Positions 35,928-43,338 of a DNA stretch of 64,000 nt are shown here, piece by piece. The notes below the pieces were generated by a model. It did not search any database. It was not told the origin of the DNA and saw nothing but the letters and a program-made list of their open reading frames with translations. This DNA is from DUVT01 sp041675865 (GTDB lineage: Bacteria; Bacillota_I; Bacilli_A; ML615J-28; CAG-698). Both the position numbers and the translations under genes were made by a program. Each line of letters opens with the position of its first letter. Within the stretch, counting starts at the first letter, position 1. The stretch is from NCBI GenBank assembly GCA_041675865.1, contig JBAYTA010000001.1, positions 9,203 through 73,202 of the forward strand. The letters run 5' to 3'.

Positions 35928-35945
35928 GTTTAGTAACTTTAATTA

Positions 35946-37724
35946 TTAATTTAGTTGATAATTTTCCGATTGGGTTTTAAAAAGCTTATAATACAAAGAA
36001 TTTTTATCTTTCATTAGATTTTTATGTGTATCATAAGAAACTACTTTGCCTCCATCTAAGACTAATATATAATCACAGAATACTGATGATGACATACGGT
36101 GAGAAATATAGATTGCTGTTTTATCAAGCACTAGTTCATTAAAGTGTTCATAGATTTCTGCTTCTGCTATTGGATCCAATGCAGATGTTGGTTCATCTAA
36201 AATAACTAAGCTTGAGTTTTTATATAGAGCTCTTGCAATAGCAATTTTTTGTCCTTGACCACCAGATAGTTCTATACCATCTTCATCAAATGATTTATTT
36301 AATCTTGTATTAATACCTTTAGGTAATTCAGTAATTTTTTCAGTTAAGCCAACTTGATCAATAATTTTATTTAGTTGCTCTTTTGCAGTTTGTTCTTCTC
36401 CTGTAATGTTTTTTATAATCGAATACGCAAACAATTTATAATCTTGAAACACAATTGAAATTGCATCTAAATAAGATTTATAATTATAATCATAGATACT
36501 TTTATCATTGATTAAAATCTCTCCAGAATCTGGCTCATAGAATCTACATAGTAATTTAATTATAGTTGTCTTACCTGCACCGTTTAATCCAACAATCGAG
36601 ATTTTTTCTCCCTTATTTATTTTGAATGATACATTATCAAGGATTAAGTTATTTGATTTTGGGTAAGTAAAACTAACATTTTTAAATTCAATTTTTTCTA
36701 TTTCCTTTAGTTCTAAATCACTAGGTACTTCTAATGCATTTGGTAATTGCATAAACTCCACAAATGGATTTAAATAATCTAATAATTGCATCATATCAAT
36801 TACATTATTAAATAAACCATCAAATGTTTTAGAAAAGTTGATTGCGGAATTTGCAAACATTGTGAAATCACCAATGGTTATTTTCTTTGATGTTTCTACA
36901 GTTGAAGCTAATAATCCAACATATAAATAAACTAACCCAGTTTGAAGCGCTGTTAATAACGACTGCAATCCTTGTACAATACCCATATTCCTAAAGAATT
37001 TTTTGAAGTTAGATACATTTACTTTGTTGTAATGTTGAACTCTATCTAAGATTAAAGGACTCATATTATATAAACGCATATCTTTAGATAATCTTTGATC
37101 ATTCGTTAAGTTAAAATAATAGTTGTATTTTCGATTAATTGGTATAATACTTTGAAAGAAATTGACTTGGTATTTCATAAATTGACTATTAATCACTAAA
37201 GTTATAATAACTCCGATTAGTAATATTGTTATTAAAATATAACCCAGAGTTAGCATAATAGCAATTAATCCTAACAATGTAATAAAGTTTGTTACAAGCC
37301 CTGATAATCCATTAACCATTCTTTGGAGTGCATTTTGATTATTTATCGCAAATGCTGCTCTTTCTTTTAAGTCTAAATAATATGGATCTTCTAGATGCTT
37401 ATATTCTACTTTCATAATTTTAATAGACATTTCTTCCATAACTTTATAAGATACTTTTCTTTGTTTTACTTCAAGCAATCTCTTATATATTTTGTTAATT
37501 AAATTAATAATCAAATTAAAGCCAACAATAGCTATACCGTAATAAAAAGCTGTCATAAGATCCTTATTTATTATTAGTTCATCAATCAAAAATTTAGGTA
37601 AAATTACATTTCCTATTACTTGAATTGAAGAAAATAACGATCCAAATATTGTTAAAAATATAAATCCTGGAGAAACCTTAAACATTAATTTCAATAGATA
37701 TTTAATTTTCTTAAATGCTTTCAT
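35946..37724 (-). CDS. ABC exporter half-transporter (permease-ATPase fusion), second subunit
   Basis: Six membrane helices (about 1-320) fused to an ATPase domain (about 345-592). Walker A GLNGAGKTT, signature ELSGGQGQKIAIARAL, Walker B LVILDEPTSALDP and switch His YISHRMSS are all canonical. It overlaps the upstream half-transporter by 14 bases, so the two form a heterodimer. Closest types are multidrug or peptide exporters with two half-genes. The start is ATG after GGAGAAG. The operon is likely controlled by the upstream ArsR-type gene. Confidence 0.93.
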   Translation of the reverse strand: MKAFKKIKYLLKLMFKVSPGFIFLTIFGSLFSSIQVIGNVILPKFLIDELIINKDLMTAFYYGIAIVGFNLIINLINKIYKRLLEVKQRKVSYKVMEEMSIKIMKVEYKHLEDPYYLDLKERAAFAINNQNALQRMVNGLSGLVTNFITLLGLIAIMLTLGYILITILLIGVIITLVINSQFMKYQVNFFQSIIPINRKYNYYFNLTNDQRLSKDMRLYNMSPLILDRVQHYNKVNVSNFKKFFRNMGIVQGLQSLLTALQTGLVYLYVGLLASTVETSKKITIGDFTMFANSAINFSKTFDGLFNNVIDMMQLLDYLNPFVEFMQLPNALEVPSDLELKEIEKIEFKNVSFTYPKSNNLILDNVSFKINKGEKISIVGLNGAGKTTIIKLLCRFYEPDSGEILINDKSIYDYNYKSYLDAISIVFQDYKLFAYSIIKNITGEEQTAKEQLNKIIDQVGLTEKITELPKGINTRLNKSFDEDGIELSGGQGQKIAIARALYKNSSLVILDEPTSALDPIAEAEIYEHFNELVLDKTAIYISHRMSSSVFCDYILVLDGGKVVSYDTHKNLMKDKNSLYYKLFKTQSENYQLN

Positions 37725-39501
37725 GTTCTTCTCCTTGTTGATAGTACTTACCTTGAACTACAAACATATTATAGTATTCACCTTTTAATTGCATTAGTTC
37801 ATCATGAGTACCATATTCTTCTAATACTGAATTATTAAATAAGGCAATTTTATCGCAAAATTTTGTGCTAGCAAGTCTATGTGATATGAAAATTGTTGTA
37901 TGATCTTTAACTAGATTATTAAAGTTTTCATATATTTCTGCTTCTGCTAGAGCATCTAATGCTGCAGTTGGTTCATCTAAAACTACCATTTTACCATTTT
38001 TATATAATGCTCTTGCTATAGCTAGTTTTTGATTTTCCCCACCACTAAAAATAATTCCTGACTCATCAATATTCTTAAGCATAATTGTATCTAGACCATG
38101 GTCAAGATTTCTAACTTTATCTCCTAAACCTACTAAATCTAAACACTTCCAAATTCTTTCTTCGTCATTTGATAAACCTAGAGTAATATTTTCTCTAACT
38201 GAGAAAGCAAGAATATTTATATCTTGAAACACAGGTGCAAATAGGCTTTGGTATGTCTCTTTATCATAATCTAATGCATTAATTCCGTTTACTAAAATAA
38301 CTCCTTCAGTGGGTTTAAATAATCTAAGTAATAATTTCACAATCGTTGTCTTACCGGCACCATTTATACCAACGATTGCTAGTTTTTCGCCTTTTTCAAT
38401 TTTTAAGTTTAAATTTTTTATAATCCATTTTTCTGTTTTAGGATATTTGAAACTTACATTCTTAAACTCAATTTCAAGTGTTTCACTTTCAATGTTACTA
38501 ATTCCTTGAGATTTTTCATTAAAATCTGTATCCATAAAGACAAAATAGTCATTTAAATACTGACCCTTGCTTATTAAGAAAATAATATCTTCTACTAAAA
38601 CTTTTAATAATGTAGTTAGAGCTAAAGCAGCAAGTAAATAGAAGGAAAACGATGCAATATCCATTCCATCAATTACCTTTGTAATTAGAAAATAGAATAA
38701 TAAACCATCACTAATTAGTACAAATAAAGCATCAATCAAAGCAAGGAAATATTCTTTGTTTTTTATTTTGCGAAAAACAGATAAATACGATTTTATTTCA
38801 AAATCATAGCTTTCAGTAATACTTTTTTCAAAATTATATAAACGAATATCTTTTCCAAAACTGAAATCTTGAGCTGTACTTTCAAAGTATCTTAATCTCC
38901 TATTAGCATTTGCAAGATTTTTCTTTTGTTTAAAGTTTATATTTTTAATAATAAATGCACTAAAAACACTAAATATTAATGATAAGATGATAGAACCAAC
39001 GACTAAGATGTTTAAGGTTATTAAAAAATAAATGTAAATCAAAGATAGCATTATCTTAGAAGCAAAAACAAAGAGTCTTCTTATCACCTCTTCAAAATCA
39101 TTACCTCCTATAACATCATAAGCATCACTATTTTCATTTAAAAAGTTTGGATCCTCTGTATAATGATAATCTAAGCGGTTTGTTTTATCAAAGATATTTG
39201 TGAGTAGATCAATTCTTACTTTCATTACTTTCACATAAACATTGGTATGTATATATCTTTCAAAAAATGAAAAAACACCAATTACAATAGTTATAACACC
39301 TACTATTAATAATAATTCTTCTACAATGATAGATGCATCTTGTAAGCCTTCAATAATTAATCTTGGCATGAAGATGGCAAGTATGGGTACAGTTGTTGCT
39401 AGAATTGTATAAATTAGAAATAGTAAAAATAAACTTTTTTCAGATTTCCAAATTTCATTTACTGATCTTTTCATTGTTTTTAAAAAAGAATATTTTTTCA
39501 T
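37711..39501 (-). CDS. ABC exporter half-transporter, first subunit
   Basis: 596 residues: six helices (about 15-325) then an ATPase (about 350-590) with Walker A GINGAGKTT, signature FSGGENQKLAIARAL, Walker B VVLDEPTAALD and switch His FISHRLAS. The acidic residue after Walker B is Glu in both subunits, so both sites look catalytic apart from the altered signature here (FSGGE for LSGGQ). The ATG overlaps the stop of the regulator gene by four bases. Confidence 0.93.
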   Translation of the reverse strand: MKKYSFLKTMKRSVNEIWKSEKSLFLLFLIYTILATTVPILAIFMPRLIIEGLQDASIIVEELLLIVGVITIVIGVFSFFERYIHTNVYVKVMKVRIDLLTNIFDKTNRLDYHYTEDPNFLNENSDAYDVIGGNDFEEVIRRLFVFASKIMLSLIYIYFLITLNILVVGSIILSLIFSVFSAFIIKNINFKQKKNLANANRRLRYFESTAQDFSFGKDIRLYNFEKSITESYDFEIKSYLSVFRKIKNKEYFLALIDALFVLISDGLLFYFLITKVIDGMDIASFSFYLLAALALTTLLKVLVEDIIFLISKGQYLNDYFVFMDTDFNEKSQGISNIESETLEIEFKNVSFKYPKTEKWIIKNLNLKIEKGEKLAIVGINGAGKTTIVKLLLRLFKPTEGVILVNGINALDYDKETYQSLFAPVFQDINILAFSVRENITLGLSNDEERIWKCLDLVGLGDKVRNLDHGLDTIMLKNIDESGIIFSGGENQKLAIARALYKNGKMVVLDEPTAALDALAEAEIYENFNNLVKDHTTIFISHRLASTKFCDKIALFNNSVLEEYGTHDELMQLKGEYYNMFVVQGKYYQQGEEHESI

Positions 39502-40523
39502 AATAAATTGCTCCTTATGGTATTTAGTACTTGATTAAGTCTAGTTTTATTAATTTCGTAATAAATTTTTTTATTATCATTAGGATCGATTACCATTTTT
39601 AATAAATAATTATTTACTAAAATATTTAAATGGTGATTTATTGTAGCTGCACTTAGACCTAATTGGGATGCAATATCACTTCCATATGTTTGTTTTAGAG
39701 ATAGAATTTTTAAGATTTTGTATCTTGTCGAATCGCTTAATGATTTTATAACATTTAATGCTTCCTCTTCATCATTGTTTTTATTTTTAATCAGATTAGT
39801 AAATTTAAAAACTAAATATCCGACATAAATATAACGTTTATTATCCATTGTTTTATGAAAAATATAGCTATAATCACTTATACTAATATTAATTTCAGTT
39901 GTACTATTTTGATATATCTCTTCTCCTTTAAAGAAATCATTTAAAAGTGTAGGTAGAGTATCAGTATCTTGAATAATATTATATAATTCCATAACTTCTT
40001 CTTCTACAAAATGATAATATTTTTGGTAAATTACAGCTGATTTTTCTACACATTCTATAATCTCTAAAAACAGTTCTTCTCCACCAGTATATAAACTGAT
40101 TAATGTTAATTTATCTTTATCATCCATATCCAAGCCATTTATGATATTTAATATATCATTAAAATCTAAGGTCTCACTATAATCTTCTTTAAACGCAAGA
40201 TCTGACTCAAAAAATCGATTAATAAATATTTTATGATCTAACTTTTCACTATTTATATACTTTACATAGAGTCTATTTAAAACAGGAATTGTATTTGATT
40301 TAACTATGAAATATGGAATTAATTTATCTGGTACAGAAACTTCATTTTTAAAACTACTTTTTAACTTAAAATAATTATTGAGTAATTTTTTTACTTCATT
40401 TCCATCCAAACCATATTCTTCTATTTCGCCCAACAATTCTTGATCAATATTTTTATCTGAGTACAATTTGTGAATTAAGTCAATCGCTTCTTTCTTAAAA
40501 TCAATTTGCTTATTTATAAACAT
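39498..40523 (-). CDS. ArsR-type winged-helix regulator with a large N-terminal domain
   Basis: The last 90 residues (about 250-341) are an ArsR-like winged helix: KSLSDSTRYKILKIL, the recognition helix SDIASQLGLSAATINHHLN and a wing MVIDPNDNKKIYYEIN. The preceding 250 residues are helical and not recognised; they may sense the ligand. It is the first gene of the ABC exporter operon (four-base overlap with the first half-transporter), with AGGAGGA before its ATG, and lies just behind a perfect 30-bp palindrome next to its promoter, so it probably regulates the operon and itself. Confidence 0.88.
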   Translation of the reverse strand: MFINKQIDFKKEAIDLIHKLYSDKNIDQELLGEIEEYGLDGNEVKKLLNNYFKLKSSFKNEVSVPDKLIPYFIVKSNTIPVLNRLYVKYINSEKLDHKIFINRFFESDLAFKEDYSETLDFNDILNIINGLDMDDKDKLTLISLYTGGEELFLEIIECVEKSAVIYQKYYHFVEEEVMELYNIIQDTDTLPTLLNDFFKGEEIYQNSTTEINISISDYSYIFHKTMDNKRYIYVGYLVFKFTNLIKNKNNDEEEALNVIKSLSDSTRYKILKILSLKQTYGSDIASQLGLSAATINHHLNILVNNYLLKMVIDPNDNKKIYYEINKTRLNQVLNTIRSNLL

Positions 40524-40541
40524 AATAATCCTCCTGCCAAT

Positions 40542-40570
40542 ATTATATAAAAATATTAGACCGATGTCAA
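40542..40570 (-). promoter_or_regulatory. Promoter of the ArsR-ABC exporter operon
   Basis: On the minus strand TTGACA (40570-40565), 17 nt, TATAAT (40547-40542), a near-consensus promoter 18 bases upstream of the ATG's ribosome binding region. Confidence 0.85.
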
Positions 40571-40572
40571 CA

Positions 40573-40602
40573 ATTATTATTAGATAATTATCTAATAATA
40601 AT
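40573..40602. promoter_or_regulatory. Perfect 30-bp palindrome next to the exporter promoter
   Basis: Centre TTAGATAATTATCTAA, symmetric to 15 bases each side, immediately upstream of the -35 (40565-40570). Placement fits an operator for the ArsR-type regulator. It also lies just past the stop of the TPR gene (40617) and could act as a hairpin there. Confidence 0.7.
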
Positions 40603-40616
40603 GATAAAAAAAGAAA

Positions 40617-41411
40617 CTAGAACTCTTTTCTAATTTCTTCATTTATTTTTTCAATATATTCATTTGCTTTTTTCACAACACTTAACTTATTTCCATTTTT
40701 TGCAACACTTCTAAAATATTCTAATGCTCTTTTATAATCTGTTTGTTTATATGCAATCAATCCTAAATAATAAACATTTACTACTACATTAAATTTAGGG
40801 AAATTTGCTCTAAAAATTTTAGAAAACTCTTGCTCTGCAAGATTTAAATGGATATTTGCTAGGATATAATATCTTGCTATTATTTGATTATAATTAGATA
40901 TTAACTGAGTTTTAAATTTTAGAGGGATTATGTCAATCAATTCCTTTACTTGATTAATTAGTGTCTTAATTCGCTCTAATTCTTTTGTTTCCTCAAAATA
41001 ATATATCCATGCTTTATAATACCAAAATCTAAGTGGAGGGCTAAAATTGGGCTCAAATTCGACTAAATCATCTAAAATATTCTTTGCTTCACCAAGTTCT
41101 CCAAGCGATAAATAAGCTAGACTTATTGTAATTTCATTTAAATATTTATTAGTTTTTGCTTGAATAAAATTACTTAAATATTTTTTATATTCAGTTATAT
41201 ATTTTAAAGGATCACATTCATCCAAATATATTTTTGAAATTCTTAGTAAATTTACTTTTTCTAATCTTAAAGTAAAATAATAAATTGCAAATAGGATTAT
41301 TCCAATTAATATATATACACTTGACTGAATTATCTCTAATATCACAAGAGGTAATACAAATACTACATAAATCGATGCAATAATCAATACGATTAATCTT
41401 AGTTTACTCAT
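40617..41411 (-). CDS. Membrane-anchored TPR-like protein, unknown
   Basis: Two N-terminal hydrophobic helices (about 5-25 and 28-47) precede an all-helical cytoplasmic region with repeated helix pairs (for example LSLGELGEAKNILDDLVEFEP and VYYLGLIAYKQTDYKRALEYF), the look of tetratricopeptide repeats. Such domains hold proteins together at the membrane. The start overlaps the PHP gene by four bases. It is the last of a three-gene overlapping set. I do not recognise a specific family. Confidence 0.8.
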   Translation of the reverse strand: MSKLRLIVLIIASIYVVFVLPLVILEIIQSSVYILIGIILFAIYYFTLRLEKVNLLRISKIYLDECDPLKYITEYKKYLSNFIQAKTNKYLNEITISLAYLSLGELGEAKNILDDLVEFEPNFSPPLRFWYYKAWIYYFEETKELERIKTLINQVKELIDIIPLKFKTQLISNYNQIIARYYILANIHLNLAEQEFSKIFRANFPKFNVVVNVYYLGLIAYKQTDYKRALEYFRSVAKNGNKLSVVKKANEYIEKINEEIRKEF

Positions 41412-42196
41412 ACATTTTTCCCAAATAAATAGTGGACAATATTTAATTTTAAATCTCTTGCAAACTTGTAGGCTTTTTTAACATTTACATCACCTGTATA
41501 AGAGATTTTATGATTGTCTTCACCAATTATAACTTTCGCCTTTTCATATTCTTGAACAATTTTCCAAAACTCGATTCTAGGATAAATATGAACAATATCT
41601 CCATCTTGATTAGTTATTGGTTTTCTTCTAATACCGTTAGCATTAACTTCTAATAAAACATTATATTTAATACTAGCTTCAATAATTTCTCGACTTACCT
41701 TTTCAGTCATTTGATTCCATGTTTGATAATTAAATAAAAACAAATCAGGATGAGCTAATATTTTAAAATAACCAGTATTCATTCCTTCAATAACTTGATC
41801 TTTATATAAAACAACATTCTCTGCTGTCATTTCTCTATAAATATCATATAGTTTATTTTTATTTCTAATAATATGCTGGCCTAAAATTAAATAATCTAAC
41901 TCATCTAATAATTTTTTATAATAATCATTGTATTCATTCAGATATTCGATTTCTAAGCCTTTATATATTTTAATTTTATCACCATATTCTTTTATTGCAG
42001 CATCTAAAGAAGGTAAATAAATATTTCTATATTCTTGTTTATTCATTCGAAATGTCCATTCATCTAAGAGTGGACCATGGTCACTTATACCAATTTCTTC
42101 ATATTTTAATTCTATAGCTTTTTTAATATAATCGGCTGGCATACCCTCTGCATGCTTACATAATTTGATATGTGTGTGATAATTTGTTTTATTCAT
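41408..42196 (-). CDS. PHP-domain phosphoesterase (histidinol-phosphatase type)
   Basis: Metal-dependent phosphoesterase. The N-terminal YHTHIKLCKHAEG (motif I), ISDHGP (motif II), GLEIEYL, GQHII, ILAHPDLF and IGEDNHK supply the His/Glu/Asp ligands of the trinuclear centre. Sequence resembles HisK histidinol phosphatases, but no histidine biosynthesis gene is nearby, so the substrate is more likely another phosphomonoester or nucleotide. It overlaps the upstream Fic-like gene by eight bases. Confidence 0.88.
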   Translation of the reverse strand: MNKTNYHTHIKLCKHAEGMPADYIKKAIELKYEEIGISDHGPLLDEWTFRMNKQEYRNIYLPSLDAAIKEYGDKIKIYKGLEIEYLNEYNDYYKKLLDELDYLILGQHIIRNKNKLYDIYREMTAENVVLYKDQVIEGMNTGYFKILAHPDLFLFNYQTWNQMTEKVSREIIEASIKYNVLLEVNANGIRRKPITNQDGDIVHIYPRIEFWKIVQEYEKAKVIIGEDNHKISYTGDVNVKKAYKFARDLKLNIVHYLFGKNV

Positions 42197-43217
42197 AATT
42201 AAATCCTTTATATATTTTTACCCATTTTGCACTTCTTCCCTTGCCCAAAGGTTTAATTCGCCCTTCATCACGCATTTTCATCAAAGCTCTATTAATTGTA
42301 GATTCACTAACATATGGATGGATAATCCTAATTTCATCTTTTGTGAAAATGTCTGGAAGCTTGGAAATAGTATTACCTATATTATCAGCTTTATTTAAGT
42401 TTGAATCAAATTTATAATCTTTAATAATACTATAAGCTTTTTCATAACCATTTATTATTATTTTATCCATAAATCTAATAAAACCTAATGTTTGCGCAAA
42501 TCCTTCTTTCCAATTAAAACTTGCATTTTTAACTTCAGTTTTGAATTCATTGTAATTTTCATATAATAGTTCAAAAAAGGAAATATATTTAAATGCTTCT
42601 AAATCAGATTTAAAAATTAATAAATAAAGTAATACAAAACTTGATGTAAAGTTGTTTTCTGTAAAAGGTGCGATGTTGTAAAAATCTATAAAGTAATTAA
42701 AAAACAAAGTTGTTCTTTCGTATGTATTTCTTTGAAGATAGATTTCCATTTGCTCATTAATTTCGTCTAAAATAAGTCTTTTACTTTTTGCTGCTTGACT
42801 TTTTAAAATAGCTCTTTTATTTGTTTCTACAAAATCAAATTTAATATCTTTATAATGAGAATAAATATAATTTATTATATTTAAAACATCATTGCTTTGA
42901 AATCTTTGATGCTGATAGTTCCTTTGAATATTAGTTAAGGTTTCTTTTAAATTATAAAGTGTTGTTTCTTCTTTATTTCTAGGAGTTGAGTTTTTAGTTA
43001 TAATCAAACGTGTTCTAGAATCAGTAATATCTAGTTCTAATATTTGTGATAGAAAAAAAGTATCTCTTTCAATAGTTTGATCAATTATCTTATCAAGATC
43101 ATTTTTTACAGCATCTTTAAAAAACTTATTTTGACCTATCCATTTATAGATATTTGATAAAGAAACTATAATATCATTAGGGATAATGAACCTATCTATA
43201 TTTAAAACTGTACTCAT
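42189..43217 (-). CDS. Fic-fold-like protein with degenerate active site and C-terminal winged helix
   Basis: 342 residues. The middle has NIAPFTENNFTSSFVLLYL, where functional Fic enzymes have HPFxxGNGR followed by a hydrophobic helix: the His is Ala, and the GNGR loop is NNFT, so AMP transfer is not expected. The C-terminal 60 residues (YVSESTINRALMKMRDEGRI) form a winged helix, the usual tail of Fic-HTH proteins. Upstream blocks TTLYNLKETLTNIQ fit the Fic helical core. It is the first gene of the three-gene set. ATG with AAGGAT. Family call is by pattern and is tentative; the wHTH is secure. Confidence 0.65.
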   Translation of the reverse strand: MSTVLNIDRFIIPNDIIVSLSNIYKWIGQNKFFKDAVKNDLDKIIDQTIERDTFFLSQILELDITDSRTRLIITKNSTPRNKEETTLYNLKETLTNIQRNYQHQRFQSNDVLNIINYIYSHYKDIKFDFVETNKRAILKSQAAKSKRLILDEINEQMEIYLQRNTYERTTLFFNYFIDFYNIAPFTENNFTSSFVLLYLLIFKSDLEAFKYISFFELLYENYNEFKTEVKNASFNWKEGFAQTLGFIRFMDKIIINGYEKAYSIIKDYKFDSNLNKADNIGNTISKLPDIFTKDEIRIIHPYVSESTINRALMKMRDEGRIKPLGKGRSAKWVKIYKGFNYE

Positions 43218-43238
43218 AATATCCTTCTTTCAAAATAA

Positions 43239-43308
43239 GCCTTCTAATAAATGTTTATCGATAAATATCCATCTTTGAAAAGATAAATGTCTATTAGAAG
43301 GCGTTTTT
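43239..43308. repeat. Dispersed hairpin motif, copy 3 (long 21-bp stem)
   Basis: 43239-43259 pairs with 43282-43302 (GCCTTCTAATA / TATTAGAAGGC as the outer part) with three imperfect positions; the 3' arm is GATAAATGTCTATTAG, the shared core. TTTTT follows on the plus strand. It lies between parC and the Fic-like gene, in whose leader it would be. Confidence 0.6.
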
Positions 43309-43338
43309 ATTGCATTTTTAACCAATTTTGAGCTATTT

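Noticed and set aside
39726..39733. TGTCGAA inside the ArsR-type gene
   Set aside because: Lies within coding sequence and is isolated, as expected by chance.
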